The notes under the pieces: model-generated
The model's database searches: none
What the model saw: only the letters and a program-made list of their open reading frames with translations
Told to the model about the DNA's origin: nothing
Shown here: positions 15,601 to 27,446 of the stretch, one piece after another
How the letters are laid out: each line of letters opens with the position of its first letter
How positions within the stretch are numbered: position 1 is the first letter of the stretch
NCBI GenBank assembly: GCA_034620365.1
Contig: JAQGEQ010000084.1
Coordinates: 992,001 to 1,056,000, forward strand
Length of the DNA stretch: 64,000 nt
Direction: 5' to 3'
Origin: Pegea sp. RAD2-039
Taxonomy: Eukaryota; Chordata; Thaliacea; Salpida; Salpidae
Translations under genes and position numbers: made by a program

Positions 15601-16905
15601 CTTTTTATTGTAAAAATTTTATAGTTTTGTTAATTAAATATCAATTAAGAATCAAAGTTTGGACGTTTTGTTTAGTCTTGATTAACTTTTACTAAAAGTA
15701 TCTTTAGTAAAGTCATTTTTTAAGGTTTAAACATAAGTTTTTTAGCTTATTTAACACTAAGCATCACCATTTTATGTTTTTAATGTAGCTTCTTTGTATG
15801 CGGTTATCAACACAACTTATGTGTTTCTGTGTTTGTATTAAACTGATTTTTCTTTTTAAAGTGTTCTACTTTTTGAATGTCTATGAATAGTGTTTTTCAC
15901 GTTTAAATAACAATTTTTTTATAAAAAGAAAATGATAAATATTTTAACGATTGCACAGTGGATTACATGTTTTATTTTCACTTAAGTAAGGCATTAGTAG
16001 CTGAAATTGATTTTACATTTAACATAGCTTTAAAACTTGTATTATTTGTATAAGGAATTTGAAATTTTTAACTCTACTCATTTCATGTTTTATTACTATT
16101 GATTTGAAAGAAAAACTGGTTTATATTGAGAAAAAATTTAATATATGACACAAATTTGATTGATTTGACATTTTTGTGTATAATTATCACACAAAGTTTT
16201 GCTATTTATTAAGTAAAAATGTTTTATTGACAAATTAAGTTATCATTATGGTTAAATTACAACTTAATAAGAAACTAAATCTTCAACTTCTAATTTTTTG
16301 CTGAATATTAGTGGGAATAGAAACCTTAAAACTTGCATAAAAGCTATTAACGACAATTACAGTTTTTGAAAAGTAATAAGTTATTCACTAGAATTAATTA
16401 TTTCTCAAATCTATAAATTGCATTGAAAGAGTGGAATAAATCACTAAATTTATTGACGAATGACTTCAGTATGATACTTGTCAAATAAAGCAATAATCTC
16501 CAGATGCTGTGACCTTATTTGAAGATTGAATAGTTTTGTACTAACATAAAATTAAAAGAATTTAGGTTTACGAGTCTGTCATTCAATAATGTACTTTTAT
16601 AATCCGTATTAAAGCTAAAAGGTAGAGTTTTTAAAGTAGGTAGAGTTTTTGAAAATTATTTTCAAGGAGACTCCAACAAAATTACAAATCAAATTTTTAA
16701 ACCGGAGTTGTTATAAAATGTTTTTCACGGCTATTGATCTTCATGACTGTCTATAAAAGAAGTTTGTTTAGTAGTTAAGCGTAAAGCATGCTCAAGGAGG
16801 GCCTCATCAGGATTTGGTTAATATTTTCAGGTCTGAAGAAAGAAAAAAGATTAAAATGATTTAGCATTTAATTTCACTAATTTAGTTTAATGAATTATTC
16901 AAGCT
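12638..16905. other. Intergenic between convergent Rab3 and Argonaute
   Basis: This holds the 3' flanks of both genes. The first few hundred bases are probably Rab3 3' untranslated sequence; AATAAA hexamers occur at several places, for example near 13336. No coding gene is supported. A less AT-rich patch at about 14700-14825 is listed separately. Confidence 0.5.
14701..14827 (+). other. GC-richer patch ending in a hairpin and T-run; possible short RNA gene
   Basis: In otherwise very AT-rich DNA this stretch is nearly balanced in composition. Near its end GCTG and CAGC can pair across a short loop and are followed directly by TTTTT, which is what a Pol III transcript end would look like. I found no tRNA cloverleaf or convincing A and B boxes. 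It may instead be a fragment of an old repeat. The RNA-gene idea is weak. Confidence 0.15.
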
Positions 16906-19900
16906 TTACTTAGTTTTCAAAGGAAGGTAATTCCGTGATCTATTAGCCGCAAGTTGAGCATAAAAAGCAGGAGCAGGAACAGACATTGATCTAGTACATC
17001 TTACAGAAGTGAAGCAAAGTTGATATGTGAGAGTTTGGATCTGATCTTGATCCAGTTTGTTATCATCCCACAAAACTTGATAGTATGAAGGTCTAGGAGT
17101 TCCCTGAAGTTACAAGCATGACAATTTTCGAGTCTGATAAATATTTCGAATCTATCTAACGATTCAAATCTGTAAACATCTTTTCACTTTTTATTCTTTA
17201 CTCGAAACTATAAGAAATTTACTAAATAGTAAAAAGTTACTTTTCAAATTAACTCGAAGTTAATTTCGCATTATCTTTAATCTACTATTTTAACAACAAA
17301 TATAACACAAAAGAAATGAAATGTTGATTGCCTGATAAGCAGCATGACTGCAAAGATAAAAATCAAAGATCTTTGGATGACAGATAACTGAGTCCACTGC
17401 AGTCCCAGCTGGTATATTAGAGGTTGATTCGACTCCGTCTTCATGGAGATCATAAAAGAATCGTGTGTGATGACGTTTTTGTACAGTGATGTATGAAATC
17501 CGAGGAAAATAATCTTCCTGCATTTCAGTACAAGCTTCATGAATGTTCTTCAGCTCTTTACTAGCCACCTAGTGACCAATATCTTGTTCAGAGCGTTGAT
17601 AAATCCAAAAGCTTTTATAAAATTTCAAATTTTACCGTCAAATATTTGTTGGTTGGAAGACCTCTTCTATACAAGATAATTGATTCTGGCTTTCTTCCTG
17701 TTCCTCTAAAATACTGCAAAAGTGAATCTTTCATCATTTCTTTGAGGTCAGAAATATATTGGTCAGTTGACTGCTGTAAGCGGGCTCCAGCTCCGTAGAG
17801 GAAAGGGAACGTGTCTACATTTCCAACAACCTGAAACATTGATATGCTTTTTATGAAATAAGAAATTTTTTAGAAGTTTTACTGCTGCAATTGTCATCTT
17901 TTCGCAGTCACTTGTCGATTGTGAATTTAAATAAGCTCCAATAAATAAAACAGATTTATTGAAAAATGTGGATCTGTAATAAAAAAAAACTGATATCACA
18001 TAATAGAAGAAACTATTGGGTACCTGCTTCTTAAAGATAAGAATGTGTTTAGTCCTCCAATTTTAGCATTTATTTTCATACAAATATCTTTAAAAGTTTG
18101 TTTTTTATTTGCTTTGATGTTTTTTACTTGTATACATTGAGTAGCGACATTTATTATTGTATCACCAACACGTTTGATTTCAGCTAGATAAAAAAATAAT
18201 CTTGTAAAAACTTATTCATCTTTTCAATAACTAAAATTATTTTATTTCTTTGTAGTTAGCTGAAACTATAAATTTAACTTAGAAATAATTTACTACTTAA
18301 CAAAGTTAAAGAAATTATATAATTGAAAATTTTATTGCTTTTAACCATATATTGGACTCTTTTTCCCTACGATAGCTACGATTAGCTGAGGATTGCGCTT
18401 TGCCAAATTCCTGAAAATAGAAAAACGGATTTACATTTCAAAATGTTGATAGCAGATTTGATTTTGTAGTCGTTTGATTATAAGATAATATCTGTTTAAA
18501 AATGTTAGATACAAAAAAGTAGAAAAGTAAGATAGCAAAGTTGCTGATGAAAATTTATTAAATTAAATGAATTGAAATATTTCTTACAAAAAAAGAGGTT
18601 CGACATTTTCACCAGATCCTGAGTAGACAAATTCCACTGGGAATTTATTCACTTTCATTCCCACTTCAGTAGAAGCTAAATGGAAAGTTTCCACAAAGTT
18701 TTTCACGTTTTCTGGCTGTCATAAAAATTCTTTCGGAAAATTTGTGTGCAACAAATTTATAAAATAATATTTTAAAATTTGTCTATTATGTTTACAAGAG
18801 AATTTAAATAAGTTTTTTTCTAAAAATTATTTATCCATAAACTTAACTTAAGACTGTAAATTTTCATTGTTATTAGAAGCATGCACATTTCCATTAAAGT
18901 AAAACTTTTCATCTTGTAAAACAAGCAAGTTTTTTCGGTTTACAAATAATCGATTTAAAAATGTTTTTTCTTAAATTATTGTAAGCTTTCTACATTTTTA
19001 AACAAATTTATTTCATATATCAAAACGATATTTACAATTTCAGTTTTAAAACTAAACTAAAGAAAAATATAATTTAATCAATTAAGAAAAACTATTTACT
19101 TAAACTAAAAATCGATCTGCTGAAACTGAATCTTTTATTTTTTTTAAATAAAACATTATCTCACGGAACATTCGTTTCTTTTTGTAAAGAGCACCAAAGC
19201 CCATACTCCTAAGTAGGTAGATCTTATAAACTGTTGTTTTCTGATGTCCCATGATCCCTTGCTCGGTATCACCAATTGCTTGTTTGGCTGAAAACAAAAC
19301 ATTTTGTTTCTTTTTTAGCTTAAACAGGATGTACACCACATAAAGTTTCCAATCACAGCTTTCATCATACCGTCAGACAAGAGTACAGAATTGTTTGTAG
19401 TCGTCTTATTTAATTGTCAACTTTATAGTGGTATAGACACAACACTTAAATAAAACAGAAGTTCATAAAAACCCGGGTAGAAGGGTTTTGTGAGTCTGGT
19501 TAATGATAGCACTTCAGGAGATGTAAAAGCTCCGAATTTAAAGTCCCTGTACTCAGTCACTGTCACTGTACTCAGTGTCGTACTCCTGCGACGCCAGCTG
19601 GGCGTATCTGCCTTAATCTGTCTGTTGGCATTCTTAACCTGGCTAGCGTAGAGAGTGGAATTTTACTGCATGGGTAAAAACTGGATAACTTCTGCCCTGG
19701 CACATATATGCATGGTCGTTTGTGGCTGAAGCGGGCCAAAAACGTAATACCTTCAAAACTGTAGTCTACCTGACTAAATAAGAAAGTAAATATATTCAGA
19801 GAGATATTTATTAAAAGTATATTACTCCCTTGTAATTTTGATCTCTTATAAATTGAGAATCATTGATCCTTATCATCAGAAGTAGAAGATGAAGTAAGAG

Positions 19901-22142
19901 AGATTTATGAGTAGAAAACAATTCGTAAAAAGTAGCAACAAAAAGCTTTTCTCATTTAAACAATGCTTTTAAAGACTTACAGACACAAATCGATAAATTT
20001 TGCAAATGAGATTAAATGATTTACCAATAAAAAATATAAAAAAGATAAGTACTAACCGGTCCAGCATATTGAAGCTTAGGAGAAGGGATTACTCTGCCAG
20101 TTAGTTTTTTCATTTGCTTCTCAACCTGAAATTCATTTTTTTAGATAATTTTAATCAAAACTCAAAAGAATGTCCATCAAACAAAAAGTTAGTTGCTACA
20201 ACTCAATTTTCAATTATACTTTAAATCCAAAACTGTTTAAGAATGGGTCTTGATCTCTTTTAGAGTCTGTCATCATTCTGTTGATACATCTTTCTCGATT
20301 TGAAGTCCCACAAACAGTGGCCTGAAATAGTTTAATCAGAAGCTTGTGAAAACAACCTCTTCAAAAACCTTCATCATCAATGTTGTTTGTTTTTCTGAGA
20401 GTTTTTTCCAGAACCTCTGTCCATTTGAGATTTGACAGAGCTCTATTGGAATATAAATTGTTCTGTTTTTATTACCCACATGCAAACATGGCAGGTGAGG
20501 AAATCTGCTTATTCAAAAATGAATTTTAATCGAACATTTATAGATTGATTCAATCATTACTTAAGTTTTAAATTTCTTTCCTCGCTGAAATATTCTTCTA
20601 CTGTATAAGCTACTATTTCATTGGATGAGTTGGAAGCCATAAATGTTTGTAGTCTTGCAGACTCTTTGGTCAATCCATTGACACGATAAGTTCGTTTCGA
20701 ATTTTTCAGGTAATATGTATCAACCTGAAGAAAGGCTTAGAAATAGAAAAGAGCTTCTGTCAGTACCTTCAATCCTGCAATCTCAGACTGAAACTTGCTT
20801 TTCCAGAGTGAAGGTATGGTTACATGTGTCAGAAGTTCCAGTTCAGTAACACCATTTACTTCACAAAAGAACTTTAAAACAGGTTGGCGATGGTAGAAGG
20901 CCGTAGATGTCACTATTTGATATCAAAATATTTTTAAAAATTCAGATCTTAAATTGATCTTACTATCAAGGTTCAAATAAAGATCAGTTTGAGTTTGCTT
21001 TAGTTCTTGATAAAAGCCTTGCCATAATTCTCTACCATCACCTAGTTGAATGGCGGGTGAAGAGTGAGACGGAGACGAAAAGAAACTTTGATTGATATTT
21101 AAATACCTGCAGTATAAGTTCAAAAGAGTTTCAAAAATGACTTTTTATAAACTGTTCACTTACTTGAGTGATGGTAAGTGTTGAAAAGATTTTTCAAATA
21201 CGCTGAAAACATCAATAGTTTTTGTAGTAACTTCAGCAAGGGAAGCTTTGAGATCAGCAGTTGAAAGTGAATTCAAAAACTTCAGCTCAATTTTTATAGT
21301 TTTTGATGTATAATTTGGGTTATAAGCAACATGAAACTATGAAAAAAGGGAATTATTTCTTATAATTAACTTAATGTTGACATTTTGGCAACTTCAGTTG
21401 AAAGTTTACTTCATATCTTTGTAATGGTAAGGCTTCAGTCATATACAAGTATTTTTCTCCGTCATAAACTGGATGAGTGTTTCTGAAAACTGTGTGTTGC
21501 AGTATATTGTAAAGAATCTCTACGTACTTCCTGAAAAACCGATAGACTTTGAATGTTGTTTAATAAATAATTTTTATGATCACCGATAGTTTATTTCGTT
21601 TAATTTAATTTTAAAGAGCTGCATGATACAAATCTTTAGTTTATAGAAAATAATGAATAAATTACTTTCAAAATCATTCAATATCTGCAAGAATTAAACT
21701 TTCGTTGTTAGTTTACTTTTGATTAATTTAATATTTAGTATTTCAGTTTTATATCAGTTTTCAGAACTTATAAAATTACAACCCAAGAAAGTCTGATAAA
21801 CTCAAAATGCTTGCCAGAACTTCAAGAGATCTGAGCTCAATTGTTGATCATTTGAAGTTTACTAAGATTGAAAATGTTTACTTTCTCAGATCATAGTATA
21901 AGTACAAAATAATTCTGAAAGTCTAAAAACATACTAAGTTTCATTTTTCGCCCATTTATTTACATTTGGAAAGTTTACCTCTTCAAGATTGTAGTTGAAT
22001 TGTCGAGATGTATATCGACTTGATATTGAAATATTTGCAAACGTTTTGGAAGAAGGACTTTAAACAGATTCGTCTTCAAATATATCCTAGTCCCAATCCT
22101 ACCACATTTTGGCTTTTTAACAGTTGCAACATCATTTAACAT
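16906..22142 (-). CDS. Argonaute (AGO clade) lacking the slicer residues
   Basis: Seventeen exons join in frame to 804 residues: 22142-21979, 21530-21410, 21336-21164, 21106-20964, 20912-20767, 20724-20561, 20504-20369, 20321-20220, 20125-20057, 19287-19165, 18715-18588, 18410-18346, 18183-18024, 17973-17883, 17830-17636, 17568-17332, 17103-16906. N, PAZ, MID and PIWI domains follow in normal order. AGO-clade hallmarks include [12 protein letters not shown] after [13 protein letters not shown] in MID, and [10 protein letters not shown] and [10 protein letters not shown] in PIWI. The 5'-phosphate pocket is complete (Y511, K515, Q527, K548, K552, matching human AGO2 Y529, K533, Q545, K566, K570). 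The catalytic DEDH tetrad is not: Y579, D630, R651 and Y746 occupy the four positions. It should bind guide RNA and silence without cleavage. Open frame through 17 exons argues for a working gene. The intron after exon 16 has a GC donor. The N-terminal start is the least certain part; a 3' splice site lies 20 bases before the ATG. Confidence 0.95.
19360..19760. mobile_element. Compositionally distinct block inside Argonaute intron 9
   Basis: Intron 9 (19288-20056) carries about 400 bases that are clearly richer in G and C than the surrounding introns, including CCCGGG, GCGACGCCAGCTGGGCG and a short tandem of actcagt/cactgt words at about 19553-19580. Neither strand aligns with Argonaute and no long open frame is present. 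An inserted short mobile element is the simplest reading, but I see no terminal repeats, target-site duplication or poly-A tail to name its class. Confidence 0.35.
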
Positions 22143-24547
22143 AATTTTTATTTAGGAAAAACCTAAAAGTTTCAAAAAAAATTTTAAAAGTATTGAAAAA
22201 ATTAAATAGTTTAATTACTAGAAATTACTCTACCAGCAACCTCATCAAAAAACTTTTTTATAATTAAACTTGTTTTAAACTTGCTTTCATCAGCTATCTT
22301 TCATATATACTACAAGCTTATTCTAGTTTGAAACATAAAGCTATGAAAATCTTTTTATAGCTTAGGCTGTAAATAAAATTATTCTTTATTTGTATAAAGT
22401 ATAAAAGAATTATGAAACGTTGGTGATGATCAATCTCTAATAAAAATTATTATAAGTTGTTTACTTGCAAGTAATAAGATTTTTGTACACTGGACCACTA
22501 AGTACACAACCTGTTTGTAATTTTGTCTTGCTTTATACTATATTTACTGTTGACTAATATTAAGTAAAATTTTTAGCAAGACCTTACTTAAGACATATCT
22601 GTTACAAAAATTACTTAATTTTTGATTTTGTTTATTTTTAAATCTGAACTCAGATGTTAAACTTTTAAAAAGTTTTGAAAACGCCTTTGTTTAAACAGCC
22701 TACTGTTAATATAGACATTCATAATTTACTTGAATGATTTTCAAGTTTGGTAGCAGCAGGTATTCAGCTACAGAGAAGAAAAACTTTAAAATCTTGCTGT
22801 CAATTTTTTAATAATTTTGATACATACATAAATCATTTGTTATCATCTTTGTGTTTTCTAAGACTTAAGAAAAAATAACTAAGCTGTAATACAACATTAT
22901 ATGAAAAATTACTAATATTTGGTCTATTTTTAAAGATCATTTTATTAATTCTTTAAACTATAAACGAGATTCTTATAAAAAATGTTTAATTTAAACTTCA
23001 TAAATTTTTTTAGATTAAATTTTGTTTGAGAACTAATAATCATAAGCTACTAACACCAATCTTATAAATAGAGATACAAAATTTGAGATAGATCATTTTT
23101 AAATACTTTTAAAAGCCATGCTGAAGCATAAATGTATACTACTAATACTAGAATAATACTATAAAATTTAAGTTATGGAGTAACTTCTGAAAGATTTACT
23201 TTTATCTGTAAGCTTAGACTTTAAGATAAAAAAAGGTAGTAAAAAATTATGTTTATTAAAAAAAATTTGAAATATTTTAATCTTACGTGTATTCATCTGA
23301 ATACTCATATGCAAAAAAAAATCAAGTTAAACTCTGTCACCAAATCTCTGAACAACTCATAATAAAACTCTGCAAAATAAATTCCAAGATTCAAATATGA
23401 AATAATAATTACTAAAATTTAATAAAAAAACTAATTCAAGCTCCAAATGATAAAGACTAAAAAAAGATCTTGTAAAAAGTTTTATGAAATTATTACTCAA
23501 TTTTGTGTAAAAAAATTCTAATAAGGTATTGTTTTGTAATCCAAAAACTTAACTTAATTACAAAGCCAATAAACTTATTTTTTTATCAATTATTATTAAG
23601 CAGTGTAATTCAGTTTTTGGATCAAGTAAAGCTTTTGATCTTTAGTCAAGAATTGTTTTTTTTTTAACCTTAATAAGATCAAAAATAAATGTGAAGTTAC
23701 TGAGTTCAAAATACTTTCCTTAATTTTGATTTTTATGAAAATTTATAAGTTGGACTGAGAAGTAAAATGTGAAGGAGATTAAATAAGTAAGCTTATAAAT
23801 TCAGTTAAAATTAAACTTTTCTAACAGAATTAAAAATCTTCTGCTTTTGAGTACTTGTGAAATAAGGTTTTAGTTGATGTCTCAGAAAAACAGGTTTCAA
23901 CTTCACGTGTATAGTTTAAGAAGATTATATGTTAGTTATATGCTATCTTGACTTATTAAATCTTTTTAAGCAAAGTAAACTTCAATATAAAACTTTATTA
24001 ATCATGAAAATATTCCAATGCCTTAAAATTAAGGGTGTTGAAAACTTGCTGGTTTATAAGTACTTAGCTAGTAGTAAAACCCAACTAAAAGGAGATACAA
24101 AATAATTGAAAATTTAAAGTTTCTCCGGCTTTTAAATTGTAGTTTACAAAATCAAACAATTAAACATAGAAATTATTATCTAAGGTTAAAAATATTCTTC
24201 TGAAACTTCAATATGAAGTTTTTCTTGAGCATGAACCAGATGATTGCTGGAATTATTTAAACAAATTCATATTTCAATCCTATCCAATACTGTAAGCATT
24301 TGATCAGTTTACAAGTTCAAGATCAGATTGAAACTTTATTAGTAATTTAATTATGAGGATTGACAACATTACAAATACAAAAGTGACAAAAATAAATCTC
24401 ATTTGATTAGTGTGCATAAGCTAGAAAGCTAAAAGATTAAGATCCAGTACAAAGTCACAAAGAAAGAAATGCTAAAAAATCACAAGATAAAAAAAACCTA
24501 ATAATAAATTGAGTTAATGCTAAAATTAGGGAACGACAAATTGAATA
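22143..24547. other. Intergenic between COMT-like gene and Argonaute; Argonaute 5' flank
   Basis: No gene was seen. A pyrimidine-rich 3' splice acceptor at 22164-22163 on the minus strand lies 20 bases before the Argonaute start codon, so a 5' exon or spliced leader may be attached there. The left part should contain the Argonaute promoter. An AATAAA on the minus strand at 24340-24335 could serve the COMT-like gene, which ends at 24548. Confidence 0.45.
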
Positions 24548-27446
24548 TCAAATTGTAGACATCTTTGATACTTCGATTCCATCAAGCACCTCATATGAGC
24601 TGTGTTCTAGCGCCATCTGGTGATAAGTACTTTGATATAAAGGAGATTGGCGGACATACAAGAGATAAGTGGGATCAGAAAAGAAGACAACTTTATCAGC
24701 AAATATGCAGCTTCCAACTGAAATCAACTTCTGTTGATCTTGCTAAAAAGAAATTGTAAGTGATGAGGAAGTAGTTGATGATGTCACACTCACCATGCCT
24801 CCTTCAAGAAGTTTCAAGAGCTTTAAGTTGGTTGGTTGATCATGCCCCTTACGTGACAAAAACACCAAATCAAAACGATTAACTTGCTCAAAGTAGTCAC
24901 GTGACTTCTTCACTGCTTCAACCGGTTTCTCACAAATGAAGTGAACCTATAAGAATTTGAGAAGTGGTTAGTGGACAGTTGAGAGGTGCTTAGTGGACAG
25001 TTGAGAGGTGCTTAGTGGACAGTTGAGAGGTGCTTAGTGGACAGTTGAGAGGTGCTTAGTGGACGATTGAGAGGTGGTTAGTGGACAGTTGAGAGGTGCT
25101 TAGTGGACAGTTGAGAGGTGCTTAGTGGACGATTGAGAGTTGGTTAGTGGACAATTGAGAGGTGGTTAGTGGACAGTTGAGAGGTGCTTAGTGGACAGTT
25201 GAGAGTTGGTTAGTGGACAATTGAGAGGTGGTTAGTGGACAGTTGAGAGGTGGTTAGTGGACAGTTGAGAGGTGCTTAGTGGACAGTTGAGAGGTACTTA
25301 GTGGACAGTTGAGAGGTGCTTAGTGGACAGTTGAGAGTTGGTTAGTGGACAATTGAGAGGTGGTTAGTGGACAGTTGAGAGGTGGTTAGTGGACAGTTGA
25401 GAGGTGCTTAGTGGACAGTTGAGAGGTGCTTAGTGGACAGTTGAGAGGTGCTTAGTGGACAGTTGAGAGTTGGTTAGTGGACAATTGAGAGGTGGTTAGT
25501 GGACAGTTGAGAGGTGCTTAGTGGACAGTTGAGAGTTGGTTAGTGGACAGTTGAGAGGTGCTTAGTGGACAGTTAAGAGGTGGTTAGTGGACAATTGAGA
25601 GGTGGTTAGTGGACAGTTGAGAGGTGGTTAGTGGATAGTTGAGAGGTGGTTAGTGGACAGTTGAGAGGTGGTTAGTGGACCGGTGGTTTTATTTACAACC
25701 GATTGGTAGAAGGCACTTTTTGCCGATTGTGAATGAATCTAACATTTGATCGAAACGTGACATTATGCAAATGATCGCTTCCGGTAGTTTTGAACTGCTT
25801 GTGATGAGGTTTCGATGTTAGTTTACATATCAACAAAATCGAACCAACTATTCAGTTGGTTTACAAATAAGTTTAAAACCAGAAGGAACCGATTGATTAA
25901 GCAGCTTGGCCAATTTTTGTCCATACACGATGTTGTTGACATCTTCATCAATTACATAAACATCTGCATCTTCATCAATTGATTCCAACATCTTTATCAT
26001 CACATATCCATAAGACATACCAACGATAAGGATGGTCTTTGGCTTCAGTTCTTCTATCACAGATTTCAGTATTTTACCTGCAGTAATTTCATCTTTACAA
26101 AAAATTCAATTAAAAAAAATGATTTGAAGTCAAAATACTTGAATAATTGTAAAATAGCGGAAAGGATTTTATTAAATCGGAATTTTGCATAAAAAGAAGA
26201 AAATAAATTTATTCTAATTAATAATTGATAGGTTTTAGTAGGTAAAAAATTTGAAATTTTGCCAGCAGCCAATTAGGTTGTTTCGATAAACGTGTAGGTG
26301 TAAAACATTAAGTAGTTAGTGACATTTAATAAAAATAAAATATTTTAATAATTTTAGGATCATTTTATAAATTGTCTGAACACAAGTTCAGTAAATGAAA
26401 AGTGTTATACAGATGCTGATAATAGTTGAAAAAAGATGTCGCTTATAAAAACAAACTAAACCACAAGTATTTGTTCAAAACGAGTCTAAATTGAATTATT
26501 CTTTTATGCTTCAAGAAAAAAAGCTGTAATCAAATGATTTAGTGAAAATAAGAACAAATGAAAATGAAATGTTTAAAGACATTTTGAGAGTTATAATCTG
26601 GCCACTAACCTTTTTCTTGTCCAAAATTAGCAACAAACTCTTTTTTTTCACAGTATTCATCAATTAGTCGAAGAACACAATCAAAGCTTGGAGAAGACAT
26701 ATTACTACAATGCTTCTCTACATAAGAATAGATCCTTTCACTCAATTGTTTACCTGCAGAAATAACATTTGTTGAATTTTTGATGTAAGTTAAATCAAAC
26801 AATTGTGATTATAAAAATCTCATTAACAATTGCACCACTAAAATCTATTAAAAGGTTTTCAAGTTTTTACTATTACCAAGTTATCGATGGTTTTATCAAT
26901 TATTAATAGAATGTTCGAAATAAATTACAGGTAGCAATAAATAAGATAAAAGAATAAATCTCAAATTTCATTTCTTTAAAGATGATTTTCCTGAAGCCAG
27001 TAGACATCTCTTTTAGGTAATTTCGAATTTTTTTATTATATAAAAACTGACCTGTGATGAGTGACCAAAATGTGTCTGGCAAATAAAACCTGCCTTGTGA
27101 ATGCCACCAAAAATACCCGGTATGAAACACTAAGTGTTTGAGTATTACAAAAAGAATGAAAAGAGTTAAAACTAAAACTAAGTATTCATCAAATCCATAT
27201 TCATTCACTGCAAACAATTTCTCCTACAATATAAGTCACAATTTTATTTTATGAATATTATGATTTGGTAAAAAGACATTTTTATTTATTTTTTTATTTA
27301 TCTGTTAGCAAGATAATGGGTTTGAAAGTTTATAAGAAATTTAAGGAAGAAATATTGTGGATAGAGTAGATGGTGGGACTCACACCGGGAATAGCTGCTT
27401 CAGCACCATAAGTGTAAATGAAAAGCACCAAGGCGAAAAGGTTCAT
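24548..27446 (-). CDS. Membrane-anchored catechol-O-methyltransferase-like protein, possibly decayed
   Basis: Six exons align in order with animal COMT: 27446-27384, 27223-27052, 26753-26610, 26077-25865, 24946-24794 and 24742-24548. Exon 1 encodes a hydrophobic leader (MNLFALVLFIYTYGAEA). Exon 2 encodes a membrane segment (YLVLVLTLFILFVILKHLVF) followed by FHTGYFWWH, recalling membrane-bound COMT and TOMT. Exons 3-4 match the COMT helix and SAM-binding strand, with VGMSYGYVMIKML replacing ELGAYCGYSAVRM. Exons 5-6 match FLDHWK as FLSRKG and LLADN as IFADK, so two Mg2+ ligands (D141 and N170 of COMT) read Ser and Lys. Junctions 1-3 and 5 keep phase. Junction 4 does not: exon 4 ends with one extra T before the GTAAAC donor, while exon 5 is read from a phase-0 acceptor. 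If that base is an error the product is about 313 residues; otherwise this is a recent pseudogene. The family is clear, activity is doubtful. Confidence 0.8.
24958..25680. repeat. 22-bp minisatellite, about 33 copies, in intron 4 of the COMT-like gene
   Basis: The unit ggtgcttagtggacagttgaga is repeated head to tail with few indels. Variants alternate between cttag and gttag, acagtt, acaatt and acgatt, and gaggtg and gagttg. Variants cluster in blocks of several units, suggesting that groups of units were duplicated together. The array starts only about 12 bases upstream of the exon 5 acceptor (in gene orientation). The 22-base period shifts frame in each unit and brings stops into every frame, so it is not coding. 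Confidence 0.97.

Noticed and set aside
24565..24759. 64-codon plus-strand frame
   Set aside because: It is the antisense shadow of the last COMT-like exon, which is supported by family alignment.
26903..27217. 104-codon minus-strand frame
   Set aside because: The first part is COMT-like exon 2; the remainder after ITG reads through the GTCAGT donor into the intron.
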